A stretch of 64,000 bases of DNA from Myxococcales bacterium (GCA_023898405.1 CP060221.1:992001-1056000), one strand, 5' to 3'. Shown: positions 8,239 through 17,821, counted from the stretch's first letter. Made by a program: numbers and translations. The notes: generated by a model not told the origin, from the letters alone.

Positions 8239-9633
8239 ATGACGAAGCAGTATGACCTCGTAGTGATTGGTGCAGGGCCTGGTGGCTATGTTGCCGCTGC
8301 AAGAGCGGCCTCGCTAGGTTTAAAGACGGCTGTGGTGGAAAAAGATCCAAGCCTTGGAGGCACTTGCCTTCATCGCGGCTGTATTCCCACAAAAGCCTTG
8401 CTTCATGCCGCAGATACTTTTGACGAAATCAAACACGCTCCTCGGATCGGTATTAAAACTGCCGGCGTAGAAGTCGATTGGAGTGAAATACAAAAATATA
8501 AAGCTCGGATTATCAACTCTAATGCTGGCGGTGTCGCTCACCTGATGAAAAGCAAAAAGATTGATGTCTTTAACGGCTTTGGCTCCTTGAAAGATAAAAA
8601 TACCGTAGTCATAAAAAACGAAAAAGAAACGCAAAGCATTAGCTGCAAAAATATTTTGCTTGCTGTTGGTTCAAAACCGCGTGATTTCCCCAATACCAAA
8701 GCTTCACCGCGAATTTTAAACTCCGACACTATCTTAGAATTAAAACAGATCCCTGGCTCGCTCACCATCATCGGTGGTGGAGTCATCGGTATCGAGTTTG
8801 CTTCTATCTTCAGCCGCTTTGGTACTAAGGTGAACATTATTGAGGCCATGCCTAGGCCACTTGCACCAGCCGATCATGCCTGTTCTAAAGAACTTCAGAC
8901 ACAGCTAGAAAAGCAAGGTGTCAATTTCTATGTCAATGCACGCGTGTCTAAGGTATCGAATAAGTCTGAACAAGCTCATGTGACTTTTAGCGATGAAAAT
9001 GGAGCTTCATTACAGATCGATAGCGATTATGTATTGATATCCATAGGTCGCATACCACTCACTGAAGGCATGGGTCTCGAAAACACTCAGGTGCAACTTG
9101 AACGAGGTTTCGTGGTCGTTGATGGCTTTATGAGAAGCACCGAGGAAAATATTTATGCCATCGGTGATTGCGTAAATACGCCTTGGCTTGCACACATCGC
9201 TTCTAAAGAAGGTGTCATTGCGGTAGAAAAAATGGCAGGACTTAATCCTACTGCGCTTAACTATGAACATACCCCTTCTTGTGTATACTCTGAGCCTCCT
9301 GTTGCTTGGGCTGGGCTTACAGAGGAACAAGCCCAAGAGCGAGGACTTGACTTTAAAGTCAGCAAATTTGATTTCATGAGAAATGGCAAAGCTGGCATTT
9401 TGTTAAAAAATCGCGGTTTCGTAAAATTTATCACTGATAAAAAATATGGTGAAATTTTAGGTGTTCACATCATAGGTCCGCAAGCTACTGAGCTTCTAGC
9501 AGAACCTGCTTTTGCCATGCAAATGGAAGCAACTATCGACGACATTGCTGCTACAGTTCACGCTCACCCAACTCTTTACGAAGCAATCTACGAGGCTGCT
9601 CTCAATGCAGTCGATCAAGCTATTCATGGCTAG
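8239..9633 (+). CDS. lpdA: Dihydrolipoamide dehydrogenase (E3)
   Basis: FAD-dependent enzyme (464 aa) that reoxidises dihydrolipoyl groups of 2-oxoacid dehydrogenase complexes with NAD+. The FAD-binding GAGPGG is at residues 11-16 and the redox-active disulphide is C43/C48 in GGTCLHRGCIPTK. The NAD-binding GGGVIGIE is near residue 177 and the interface HAHPTLYEA motif is near the end. The frame opens earlier (8194), but the ATG at 8239 follows GGGGG and gives the canonical N-terminus. It is the first gene of a lipoate-linked operon, and lipB starts eight bases before its stop. Confidence 0.96.
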   Translation: MTKQYDLVVIGAGPGGYVAAARAASLGLKTAVVEKDPSLGGTCLHRGCIPTKALLHAADTFDEIKHAPRIGIKTAGVEVDWSEIQKYKARIINSNAGGVAHLMKSKKIDVFNGFGSLKDKNTVVIKNEKETQSISCKNILLAVGSKPRDFPNTKASPRILNSDTILELKQIPGSLTIIGGGVIGIEFASIFSRFGTKVNIIEAMPRPLAPADHACSKELQTQLEKQGVNFYVNARVSKVSNKSEQAHVTFSDENGASLQIDSDYVLISIGRIPLTEGMGLENTQVQLERGFVVVDGFMRSTEENIYAIGDCVNTPWLAHIASKEGVIAVEKMAGLNPTALNYEHTPSCVYSEPPVAWAGLTEEQAQERGLDFKVSKFDFMRNGKAGILLKNRGFVKFITDKKYGEILGVHIIGPQATELLAEPAFAMQMEATIDDIAATVHAHPTLYEAIYEAALNAVDQAIHG

Positions 9634-10327
9634 CTCTGTTCTTGAGGTACGTTATTTGGGAACCCATCAACCCTACGAAGCGAGTCTTAGGTTGATGGGA
9701 GCTTTGCACCAGCAAAGAGCATGTGATGAGATTCCAGATCAATTATTGTTGCTGGAGCACAATCCAGTGATTACCATAACGCGGCAACATAAAACTCGAA
9801 GTTTAATAAGTTCCATTGATAGCATCAAAGATGATGGTATCGAATTTTTTGAGGCTGATCGCGGTGGTGATGCTACGTTTCATGGGCCAGGACAAATTGT
9901 TGGCTACCCGATCATGAAATTGAGTTCCAACTGCTATGACAGCCTTGCTCACATTGAATATTACATGCGTAGCCTTGAATATGCTCTGCTCAAAAGTTTA
10001 GAAGAGTTGGGACTAAAAAATGCTATGACTATTCCTGGCTTTGCAGGCATTTGGCTTAGACAAAAAAAATTAAAAAAACTCGTCGCTATCGGCGTTGGAT
10101 TAAGTCAGGGGGTCACTAAACATGGATTTGCCCTCAACACAAGCATCGATGCCAAAAAATTTACAAAGCATATTATTCCTTGCGGTCTTAAGGATCGAGA
10201 TGTTGCCACGCTTAAGGAAGCCTTTTTAGAGCAACAACTTTCTTGGCCAGATGTTTCCGTTGTGTTAACGAAGCTGGCAAGCAACATCGCACGACAATTT
10301 TCTAAAACGCTCTTTTGGCATAGCTAA
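9626..10327 (+). CDS. lipB: Octanoyl-[acyl-carrier-protein] transferase (lipoate biosynthesis)
   Basis: Transfers octanoyl groups from acyl carrier protein to lipoyl domains, the first step of endogenous lipoate synthesis. The 233-aa protein carries the RGGDATFHGPGQ motif (residues 79-90), the catalytic Lys at about 151 (KKLVAIGV), a THGFALN-like KHGFALN segment and the catalytic Cys at about 186 in IIPCGL. A longer frame starts at 9512 inside lpdA, but the ATG at 9626 overlaps the lpdA stop by eight bases and matches the family N-terminus. Its product supplies octanoyl-E2 to LipA, encoded two genes downstream. Confidence 0.95.
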   Translation: MASSVLEVRYLGTHQPYEASLRLMGALHQQRACDEIPDQLLLLEHNPVITITRQHKTRSLISSIDSIKDDGIEFFEADRGGDATFHGPGQIVGYPIMKLSSNCYDSLAHIEYYMRSLEYALLKSLEELGLKNAMTIPGFAGIWLRQKKLKKLVAIGVGLSQGVTKHGFALNTSIDAKKFTKHIIPCGLKDRDVATLKEAFLEQQLSWPDVSVVLTKLASNIARQFSKTLFWHS

Positions 10328-10365
10328 GCTTTCCAGAATGGCGGATTTTTATAGGGGCTCTCGAT

Positions 10366-11709
10366 ATGGCTGATAACATAATTATGCCGCAGCTTGGTGA
10401 ATCAATCGCAGAAGGAACAATCGTTAAATGGCTCAAAAAACCTGGTGATGAAGTAAAAAAAGACGAAAATATTTTACTGATTTCCACGGATAAAGTTGAG
10501 GCTGAAATTCCTTCGCCAAGTGCTGGGGTACTCCTCAGCATTACCGTTGATCAGGGACAAACTGTAGCAGTAGGCACCGTGTTAGGACAGGTTGGTCAGG
10601 CGAATGAAAAAGCAAGCGCTAATACCGCCATAGTTGAAGATAAAAAGAGCCCAGTAGATAAGCTTCCTTCTAGTGCTCCTCCTACGCCTTCGTTATCAGA
10701 AACTCAAGTAACTTCAACTCAAGCAGGTGAAGACTCTATAATCCTTGGCACTTCAGCCAATACTATGTCAAATTTTTTTTCGCCTCTTGTTCGACGCATT
10801 GCATCTGAGCATGGTGTTCAGGAAAATGAATTGGCATCCATTAATGGAAGCGGCCACGGCGGACGCGTATCGAAAAAAGATATTCTCGATTACCTGAGCA
10901 CAAGAGGAAACAAAGCGCCAAGCAATGCTCTTCCTCAAACTCAAGCAGTGAGCAACCAAGCTCCTTATAGCGCCTTGCAGGGAGAAATTATTGCAAGCGA
11001 TCGTCAGCTAAGCAAACCCATCTCCACCATGCGTCGAGTAATTATTGAGAATATGCTTGCCTCTCGCGCTACCAGTGCCCACGTAACAACTTTTTTTGAG
11101 ATCGATTACACGGCTATCGATAAAGTACGCATGGCTCACAAAGATCAGTTCAAAAAAGATGAGCAGGTATCTCTTACCTACACCACTTTTTTAACCGCAG
11201 CTGTGTGCCAAGTGCTGAAGCGTCATCCCTACATCAACGCAAGCCTGACCAAAGATTCTATTATCTTTAAGAAAGATATTCATCTTGGCATAGCTGTATC
11301 GATCGAAAATCCAGAACCAGGACTCATGGTACCAGTAATCAAACATGCGGATAAACAAAATCTAAGAGGACTTGCCCACACAATTGCTGACTTGAGTCAG
11401 CGTGTCCGGGCTAGAAAAATTAAACCCGATGAGCTTTCAGGTGGAACTTTCACCATCACCAACCCTGGAAACTATGGAGCATTGATCGGAACCCCAATCA
11501 TCAACCAACCCCAAGTAGCGATTTTAGGTGTTGGACAAATCAGCAAACAGGCAAGAGTATTAGAGGTTGATGGCACCGACGTGATCGCCATCAGGCGCAT
11601 GGGACTTTTGGGACTATCTTTTGATCACCGCCTGATCGACGGTGCGACCGCAGATATATTCATGGCAGATTTAAAAAACACTTTAGAAAACTGGACGGCA
11701 ACTCCATAA
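10366..11709 (+). CDS. 2-oxoacid dehydrogenase E2 (dihydrolipoamide acyltransferase)
   Basis: A 447-aa E2 core protein. It has an N-terminal lipoyl domain with the lipoylated Lys at residue 43 (STDKVEAE), a Ser/Pro/Thr-rich linker (about 85-135), an E3-binding domain (about 140-178, ending HGGRVSKKDIL) and a catalytic acyltransferase domain with the terminal HRLIDG motif (His421, Asp425). The domain order fits pyruvate, 2-oxoglutarate and branched-chain E2s. Without E1 genes in the window the substrate cannot be fixed; SucB, PdhC and BkdB are all possible. It lies between lipB and lipA, and lipA starts immediately after its stop codon. Confidence 0.9.
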   Translation: MADNIIMPQLGESIAEGTIVKWLKKPGDEVKKDENILLISTDKVEAEIPSPSAGVLLSITVDQGQTVAVGTVLGQVGQANEKASANTAIVEDKKSPVDKLPSSAPPTPSLSETQVTSTQAGEDSIILGTSANTMSNFFSPLVRRIASEHGVQENELASINGSGHGGRVSKKDILDYLSTRGNKAPSNALPQTQAVSNQAPYSALQGEIIASDRQLSKPISTMRRVIIENMLASRATSAHVTTFFEIDYTAIDKVRMAHKDQFKKDEQVSLTYTTFLTAAVCQVLKRHPYINASLTKDSIIFKKDIHLGIAVSIENPEPGLMVPVIKHADKQNLRGLAHTIADLSQRVRARKIKPDELSGGTFTITNPGNYGALIGTPIINQPQVAILGVGQISKQARVLEVDGTDVIAIRRMGLLGLSFDHRLIDGATADIFMADLKNTLENWTATP

Positions 11710-12582
11710 ATGAGCACATGCACAACTACGCAATCCTTAGAGCGCCCTTCTTGGCTGCGGGTTAGAGCTCCTACGGGCGAGCGCTATCAAGAGCTTTCTC
11801 GCCTGTTGGTCAAAGAACGTCTTAACACCGTATGTTCTTCAGCCGCTTGCCCCAATATTGGCGAATGCTGGAATATTGGCACCGCAACTTTTATGATTTT
11901 AGGTAATCAATGCACAAGGGCGTGCCGTTTTTGTAATGTGCAATCCAAATTACGCCCTGGCCCAGTCGATCTCAACGAGCCAGAGCGTTTACTAAAATCT
12001 GCGATTGCTATGAACTTAAAACACGTGGTTATCACCTCAGTATCCCGTGATGATCTTGCTGATGGAGGAGCACAACAATTTGCCCGCTGTCTAAAATTAC
12101 TGCGCGAGCATGCTCCCCATATGTCGACCGAAGTTCTAGTTCCCGATTTTTTAGGCAATAAAGAATGCCTAAAAATTGTTATCGATGAAAAACCAAATAT
12201 TTTTAACCATAATCTTGAAACGATACGCCGCTTAACGCCAAAAATTCGCTCTGGTGCCCAATACGATCGTTCCCTTCTCCTTTTAAAGACCGCTAAGGAA
12301 CTTGATCCCACAATTCAAACTAAAAGCGGTATCATGCTTGGTCTTGGTGAAAATATCGATGAAGTAAAAGTTACTCTCCAAGATTTAAAAGCCCACAACT
12401 GCGATCAGCTCACCATCGGTCAATATTTACGTCCTACCCAATGGCATCATCCTTTAGATCGCTACGCCTCGCCCGAAGAATTTACATACTTGGCGAATTT
12501 TGCTCGCGATCTAGGGTTTTCTCATGTGGAAAGCGGCCCTCTTGTTCGTTCAAGCTATCATGCAGAGCGAGGAGTAAAATAA
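11710..12582 (+). CDS. lipA: Lipoyl synthase (radical SAM)
   Basis: Inserts two sulphurs into octanoyl-lipoyl domains. The 290-aa protein has the auxiliary cluster motif CSSAACPNIGEC (C42, C47, C53) and the radical-SAM motif CTRACRFC (C68, C72, C75). Other conserved segments are TSVSRDDLADGG, FNHNLET and GLGE. The C-terminal RSSYHA segment carries the Ser ligand of the auxiliary cluster. The ATG directly abuts the stop of the E2 gene, so translational coupling is likely. Together with lipB, E2 and lpdA it forms a self-contained lipoylation unit. Confidence 0.96.
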   Translation: MSTCTTTQSLERPSWLRVRAPTGERYQELSRLLVKERLNTVCSSAACPNIGECWNIGTATFMILGNQCTRACRFCNVQSKLRPGPVDLNEPERLLKSAIAMNLKHVVITSVSRDDLADGGAQQFARCLKLLREHAPHMSTEVLVPDFLGNKECLKIVIDEKPNIFNHNLETIRRLTPKIRSGAQYDRSLLLLKTAKELDPTIQTKSGIMLGLGENIDEVKVTLQDLKAHNCDQLTIGQYLRPTQWHHPLDRYASPEEFTYLANFARDLGFSHVESGPLVRSSYHAERGVK

Positions 12583-12663
12583 AATTTTCTTCATTTAAAA
12601 GATAATGATCGGTGAGTCTCGCGCGTCTGATGTGTGTTCACTACAAATCATAGGCATTTTTTT

Positions 12664-13032
12664 ATGGCTACATCTATCGCTTTGATCTGTTTGGGGCTTG
12701 CAGCAGGAATCTTAGGGGGAATTGTTGGGATCGGAGGTGGAATTATTTTGGTTCCAGCCTTGGTACTGGTTTTTGGTTTTACTCAACACATGGCCCAAGG
12801 CACTACTCTAGCAGCACTTATTCCCCCTGTTGGACTCTTTGCCGCATACGTCTATTATAAAAGCGGCCACGTCAATATTGCGGCCTCATTGTTCATTGCT
12901 TTGGGTTTTATCATAGGTGGAGCAGTAGGAGCACGTATTTCAAACCATCTTAGTCAAGAATATCTCCAAAAAGGCTTTGCTCTACTGCTTTTATTTATCT
13001 CCTTAAAAATGCTCTTTTTTATGAACAAATGA
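12664..13032 (+). CDS. TauE/SafE-type membrane transporter (half-size)
   Basis: A small integral membrane protein of about 122 aa with three or four hydrophobic helices. It includes the family motif GGIVGIGGGIILVPALVL and a GGAVGARISN segment. TauE/SafE proteins are thought to export sulphite, sulphonates or related organic anions. Full-length members have two such repeats (about 250 aa), so this is a half-length form that would need to dimerise. A GTG at 12634 would add ten residues; the ATG at 12664 starts right at the hydrophobic segment, but its ribosome-binding site is weak either way. Confidence 0.75.
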   Translation: MATSIALICLGLAAGILGGIVGIGGGIILVPALVLVFGFTQHMAQGTTLAALIPPVGLFAAYVYYKSGHVNIAASLFIALGFIIGGAVGARISNHLSQEYLQKGFALLLLFISLKMLFFMNK

Positions 13033-13122
13033 CACAATTGTGGTTTGCTCAAGAAAAAGTAGGAATTTTTCTCACTGAATTATTATTTATTCAATTGCGA
13101 TCTTTTTTACTGAGCCTTTTCC

Positions 13123-14061
13123 ATGAGCCTAATATTTTTACTATTGCTTTCAGTTCTGTGCATAAATACACATGCGCATGAAGTAATTTTTCAGTATGAA
13201 ACTAAGCCTATTAAATGGTACCGCAACAAAATACGATACCAAGAAAGTAAAGCTGGTGGCTCTCCCCTCACTAATCTTTACGCAACAAATAGCGTACTAC
13301 ATAAATATGACCAGGCGTTTGGCACTAATTCAGTAACAGTAGAAAAAGAATTTTATCATTATCCATTTGATAAAAATTTTTCACCTTATTGGTGGTTTGG
13401 ATTAGGCGATGGCTTATCTGTAGCAAGTATTTTGTTTGATGCTCCCAAACACTCAGTAAGAAAAAATGGTGTTGAATTTTGTATTAATGATATCAAGGCG
13501 CTTTTAGCACTTGTTGCAAGCTCTTCACTAAAAAATATGTCTTGCTCGGAATCTATTAATTTTTTTATTAATAAAAAAATTATGCTCGGAGAACGTATAG
13601 GTACGGGTAATGAGGATAAATTTCTCAACCCTTTAAACATTTATCAGTTGCTTTCCAAGAATGAAGAGTTTTTATCAAATAATTTACCTCTTATAATCAA
13701 CGTGGGCTTCGCCTTTAAAACGAATGCAGACTACGACTCGCTTGTTATACAAAGACCATTTGATAAATTTACTTTCAGCCTAATCGAAAAAAATTTAGCC
13801 GGACAAAAAAGTAGATTTCTCCTGCACATTCAAAGCAGCCTATACTCTCACTATAACCAAAGAATCGAGTTTTGGGCTGACCACTATCAACTTGAAGAAG
13901 CAAGCCAGAGTGGATGGACATCGAGCGGACCTGATTTTGCCTGGTGGTTCAAAGGACAAATGCCAAGTGAAGACAAATGGCACGGTGCCTTAAACAGAAA
14001 TTCCTCCCTGAGGCTAGAAAATATTTTCATGCTGTACAAGAGATCTCTTAAGAGGCTGTAA
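13123..14061 (+). CDS. Exported protein of unknown function, 3' end replaced by an IS
   Basis: A 312-aa protein with a signal peptide (LIFLLLLSVLCINTHAHE, likely cut after THA). The mature part is rich in Tyr, Trp and Asn, with no domain I recognise. The last codons come from the IS5-family element inserted after base 14051, so the present protein ends in SLKRL. Removing the element and one copy of the TAA duplication restores a frame through 14960-14993, giving ...SLKEVKSARYSSP and a stop. Only about ten terminal residues changed, so the protein may still function. Confidence 0.7.
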   Translation: MSLIFLLLLSVLCINTHAHEVIFQYETKPIKWYRNKIRYQESKAGGSPLTNLYATNSVLHKYDQAFGTNSVTVEKEFYHYPFDKNFSPYWWFGLGDGLSVASILFDAPKHSVRKNGVEFCINDIKALLALVASSSLKNMSCSESINFFINKKIMLGERIGTGNEDKFLNPLNIYQLLSKNEEFLSNNLPLIINVGFAFKTNADYDSLVIQRPFDKFTFSLIEKNLAGQKSRFLLHIQSSLYSHYNQRIEFWADHYQLEEASQSGWTSSGPDFAWWFKGQMPSEDKWHGALNRNSSLRLENIFMLYKRSLKRL

Positions 14062-14956
14062 AAAAAATCAAATCTCAGGTGGTAAGCCAATTTTCCAATC
14101 GTCTGATACATAATCTTGCATTAGCGATGTAGTTCATTGATTCCTGATGCTTTGTATTCTTCTCATAGTTACGCACCAGACGCCTATTTCGATTCAGCCA
14201 AGCAAAAGTTCGTTCTACGGCCCAACGAAATATTTGTGGTACAAACCCCTTTTGCCCTTTTAAACGTTCCGCAGTTTCTGTGCTTACGCCTACTCTCAAG
14301 CCTGAAGACAAATTCTTATATGCGTTATCTCCAAGAATCTTCGCTAATCTGGGAAACTTCTCGCGCTTATTGAGCTCAGTAACCAATTCCTCGCCGGCAA
14401 CCCTATCAGATACATTTGCTGCGGTACAAATGCATAGGAGCATCAATCCCATCGTATCAACAACGATGTGGCGCTTTCTTCCATTAATCTTCTTTCCCCC
14501 ATCCAAACCACGCTCATCTACTCCTGGTTCCGCTGTCTGTGATTGGGAGTCGATGGAAACAAGTGAGGGGCTTGCATCTCTGCCAGCACAGGTTCTGACT
14601 ATTGCCACGAGAATGCAGTTTAAGACCGCCCACAAACCAGAAACAGACCAGGTGCGAAAATAGTGATAGACAATACCGTGAGGAGGAAAGTCATTGGGTA
14701 AACAACGCCACACACAGCCGTTCTTTAAAACATAGAATATGGCATCAACTATGCTCCGAAAGCTATAGACACGACGTCTGCCTCGTTTGGCGTTAGCAGG
14801 AAAAAGTGGCTCAATCACTTCCCAGGCACAATCTGACAAACAGGTCTCATACAAGCACGACATGATATTTCCTTTCAAAAAGGTTTTCACGTCATACTTT
14901 CGTCACAGCGACATTTATTGAACCAGAATTGCCAAATTGATTTTTTTTACAGCCTC
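14052..14956 (-). mobile_element. Complete IS5-family insertion sequence (905 bp)
   Basis: Both ends carry the same 20-bp inverted repeat GAGGCTGTAAAAAAAATCAA, at 14052-14071 and, reversed, at 14937-14956. A direct repeat TAA flanks it (14049-14051 and 14957-14959), fitting the short TNA target duplications of IS5/IS427-type elements. It encodes one intact transposase on the minus strand. Perfect ends, an intact frame and perfect target repeats point to recent insertion. Confidence 0.92.
14075..14863 (-). CDS. IS5-family transposase
   Basis: DDE transposase of about 262 aa that fills the insertion element. The first Asp is in LVSIDSQSQ, the second in ILGDNAYKN and the Glu in WAVERTFAWLNRNRRL, which is the IS5/IS427 signature. 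The N-terminal part (WEVIEPLFP, a basic RRRVYS stretch, GCVWRCLPNDFPP) is the usual IS5 helical domain. The frame opens nine codons earlier, but the ATG at 14863 has AAGGA upstream. A single uninterrupted frame shows no sign of programmed frameshifting. Confidence 0.93.
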   Translation of the reverse strand: MSCLYETCLSDCAWEVIEPLFPANAKRGRRRVYSFRSIVDAIFYVLKNGCVWRCLPNDFPPHGIVYHYFRTWSVSGLWAVLNCILVAIVRTCAGRDASPSLVSIDSQSQTAEPGVDERGLDGGKKINGRKRHIVVDTMGLMLLCICTAANVSDRVAGEELVTELNKREKFPRLAKILGDNAYKNLSSGLRVGVSTETAERLKGQKGFVPQIFRWAVERTFAWLNRNRRLVRNYEKNTKHQESMNYIANARLCIRRLENWLTT

Positions 14957-15015
14957 TAAGGAAGTTAAGTCCGCCAGATATTCTAGCCCCTAATTTATTT
15001 TCAAATTCTTAGACC

Positions 15016-15876
15016 CTACCACTGATTTTTGTTCACCTTAACCAGCGGCACAGGCTTTCCATCAAAATAATCTGGCAATGGCAGTTGTAAAAGATCAAGA
15101 ATAGTTGCTGCCGTATCATAGGTTACAATCTCTTTTTTAACTTTTATCTCTGCTGCAATATCCGGTCCATTAACGATAAAGGGAATGTGATTGTTCAAAT
15201 GTATATCCATCATATGACTAAAACCAAAACCGCCATGATCAGCCATAACAATGAAAGTCGCTTGTTCCTTTGAAGCCTTGCTTGCTATTTTTATGATCTT
15301 ATCTAGGGCTTGATCGGCATAGTTTACCGCCCATAAATACAACAAAGACATCCAAGCAAATTGATGACCATATTTGTCCGGATCAGGGAGATGTATAAAA
15401 GTTACGTCCGCTATACCATTTGCCTCTACATATTTTTTAAATGCATCGACAACTTTCATTCCATCCGTCTCAAGCACTTCAAAATGATCAACACCATTTT
15501 CTCTTTTGAGGTGTAAAAATTTTTCTTTGGCAGCAAAAATAGCTGTTTTGTAACCATTATTTTTTGCAATCTCTAAAGCCGTTGGATATTGTACAACTCC
15601 AAGTTCAGGCTGATACGAGTTCCAATCAATACCATGTTTTTTGGGAGACACTCCCGTGAGCATTGATGTATGGGAAGGCAAAGTGATAGATGGCCTGATA
15701 GTAATAGCACGGCTAAAATAATTTCCTGTATTAATTAATTTTTTTAATGTCTTAGCCTGCGTTCTATAAATAGCATCGGGACGCAAACCATCAATACTGA
15801 CAAGTATAATTGGGCTTCGTGCCAACAAGCCTAAGCTGTATGACAGGGCCAAAAAAAACACAGTGATACACTTCAT
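15016..15876 (-). CDS. Exported alkaline phosphatase-superfamily phosphodiesterase
   Basis: A 286-aa protein with a signal peptide (first 20 residues) and the type I phosphodiesterase/nucleotide pyrophosphatase fold. Metal and nucleophile motifs are visible: ILVSIDGLRPD near the mature N-terminus, LPSHTSMLTG with the Thr nucleophile at its usual distance, LPDPDKYGH and MADHGGFG. These enzymes hydrolyse phosphodiester or phosphonate bonds of nucleotides or lipids in the periplasm. The substrate cannot be inferred from context: the neighbours are an IS and a mechanosensitive channel gene. Confidence 0.87.
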   Translation of the reverse strand: MKCITVFFLALSYSLGLLARSPIILVSIDGLRPDAIYRTQAKTLKKLINTGNYFSRAITIRPSITLPSHTSMLTGVSPKKHGIDWNSYQPELGVVQYPTALEIAKNNGYKTAIFAAKEKFLHLKRENGVDHFEVLETDGMKVVDAFKKYVEANGIADVTFIHLPDPDKYGHQFAWMSLLYLWAVNYADQALDKIIKIASKASKEQATFIVMADHGGFGFSHMMDIHLNNHIPFIVNGPDIAAEIKVKKEIVTYDTAATILDLLQLPLPDYFDGKPVPLVKVNKNQW

Positions 15877-16117
15877 ACATCTATATCCTTTTTTGACTTC
15901 ATACTGTCACATTTAGCAATCATGAAAAAATATTTTTTATTATTTTTAATACCAACATCATGCACTTTTTTAAGTTCTAATTAATAGAAATGTCCTATTT
16001 TTTAGATGCCAATGCAAAAGGCTCCCAACAAATAGAGAAAAGAAATTGATTTTTAGTGATTCAAGAAATTGATTTATTGGCAGTGAATGTTAATTCTTTC
16101 AGTCATCAGGAGTAAAG

Positions 16118-17821
16118 ATGCGATATATATTTTGTTTATTACTTTTTTGTTCTACACCTTTGTTAGCTGATACGAGCTACTTGGAAAGCCTTGGACTTGT
16201 ACAACCTAAAAAAGAAGTTGAAAAAAAATATAAAAAAAATTCATTTAGCAAGGGATGCTCTACCCCAAAATCAGCCCTCAAAATTTTTGTATATGGCGAC
16301 AGCAAAGATAGCATCCGATGTTTTGATGCCTTTGAGCATTCTCATGCGGAACTTCTCATATTGGCTGAGCATCTGAGGCACGTCCTCAGGGCAAATGGAA
16401 TTGAGATAAAGCTTGAAGCAATTCCTGATGATCCCGATTATCGAGATGCTCAAAGTAATCAACATCGCTATGCTCTATCACAAGGGCTTAAAAGTATTTA
16501 CTTAGAAAAAACTGAACGAGGATGGATTTTCCCCAAAACTTCTCTCGACTCCATTGATGAGCTCTACACTCAAGCCACCAGGTTTGATCTGAAAAAACTT
16601 TATAAACTCGTTCCTGATTGGGCCACTACAGAATTATTTGGTATCCATGGCTTTAGTTTGGCTCAGGTATTTTTTCTATTATTGCTCGTATTATTTGCAT
16701 TAGCTATCCGAACCATCACCACTGTTTTTGTTATCCGACAAGCAGGGAAAATTTTCTTAAAATTTAAGCTCATAGAGTTTGAAAAAATGCTCAAAGAGGC
16801 CTCCGCCCCAATTGGTTACTTGGCCATGGCTTTAGTTATAGCTCTTTTTATTCCTGGCCTTGATTTCAATGTTTATATTACTCGTTATCTACTAGTTGCT
16901 GTACGCTTGGGAGCAGGCGTATCAGTAGTGCTTCTCGCCTACCGCAGTGTTGATGTTTTAGCATTTTTTATGATGCAACGCGCATTGAGCACTGAAAACA
17001 AGCTTGATGATCAATTAGTGCCTTTGTTTCGCCGGGGTCTTAAGATCATTACTTTGGTAGTAGGAATTCTTTTTATTTTACAAAATCTTAATGTCGACGT
17101 CACAAGCCTGCTTGCAGGTGTCACCATTGGTGGTTTGGCTTTTTCTTTTGCAGCTCGTGATACAGTAGCGAATCTATTTGGCTCCATCACTATTTTTGCC
17201 GATAAACCATTTCAAGTTGGAGACTGGGTCAAATCAGCGGGTACAGAGGGCATGGTAGAATCTGTAGGCTTTCGTTCAACTAAAATTCGTACATTCTATA
17301 ATTCTTTGGTGAGTGTTCCCAATAGCAAATTTACCGATTCAATCGTTGATAATATGGGCGCTCGAAAGTACCGCCGCACAGTAGCAGAGCTTGGCATTAG
17401 CTATAACAGTGATCCAGAATTGATTGAAGCATTTTGTAACGGTATACGAGCCATCATCAAAGCCCACCCATTAAGCCGTAAAGATTTCTATGAAGTGAGT
17501 TTCAATGCTTTTGGAGATTTCTCTCTAAAAATTCAGGTGTATTTTTTCATGGAAGTCAAAAAATGGTCTGATGAAATTAGAGGTCGGCACGAAATCTATT
17601 TAGATATCGTGCGCCTAGCCAAAAAAATGGGTGTCAGCTTTGCGTTCCCGACTCAGTCTCTTCACATTGAGTCCATGGCATTAGCTGCCAAAAAAGAATC
17701 CATTGCTCACCCACCTAAAGAGGAGCTCAAAACTATAGCTGCTCAATTCGGGCCAGAGGGTGAGAATGTTATTCCTCATGGTCCTCGTTTGGGCAAAGGA
17801 TATTTCGCAGGAGAAAATTAA
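16118..17821 (+). CDS. MscS-family mechanosensitive channel with periplasmic N-terminal domain
   Basis: A 567-aa protein with a signal peptide, a hydrophilic periplasmic region of about 170 residues, several membrane helices and a C-terminal MscS domain. The pore helix and beta-domain are recognisable: LLAGVTIGGLAFSFAARDTVANLFG, then FQVGDWVKSAGTEGMVESVGFRSTKIRT and VSVPNSKF. These channels open under membrane tension and release solutes on osmotic downshift. AGGAG lies five bases before the ATG at 16118. A bestrophin-like channel gene follows on the same strand after about 100 bases, so the two may share a role in ion or osmotic control. Confidence 0.9.
   Translation: MRYIFCLLLFCSTPLLADTSYLESLGLVQPKKEVEKKYKKNSFSKGCSTPKSALKIFVYGDSKDSIRCFDAFEHSHAELLILAEHLRHVLRANGIEIKLEAIPDDPDYRDAQSNQHRYALSQGLKSIYLEKTERGWIFPKTSLDSIDELYTQATRFDLKKLYKLVPDWATTELFGIHGFSLAQVFFLLLLVLFALAIRTITTVFVIRQAGKIFLKFKLIEFEKMLKEASAPIGYLAMALVIALFIPGLDFNVYITRYLLVAVRLGAGVSVVLLAYRSVDVLAFFMMQRALSTENKLDDQLVPLFRRGLKIITLVVGILFILQNLNVDVTSLLAGVTIGGLAFSFAARDTVANLFGSITIFADKPFQVGDWVKSAGTEGMVESVGFRSTKIRTFYNSLVSVPNSKFTDSIVDNMGARKYRRTVAELGISYNSDPELIEAFCNGIRAIIKAHPLSRKDFYEVSFNAFGDFSLKIQVYFFMEVKKWSDEIRGRHEIYLDIVRLAKKMGVSFAFPTQSLHIESMALAAKKESIAHPPKEELKTIAAQFGPEGENVIPHGPRLGKGYFAGEN

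Noticed and set aside
14280..14663. Plus-strand open frame of 127 codons
   Set aside because: It lies wholly inside the transposase gene on the other strand and has no motif or ribosome-binding site.
15922..15984. Twenty-codon frame resembling a lipoprotein signal peptide with a Cys
   Set aside because: It has no mature part and no Shine-Dalgarno sequence; chance in AT-rich DNA is likelier.
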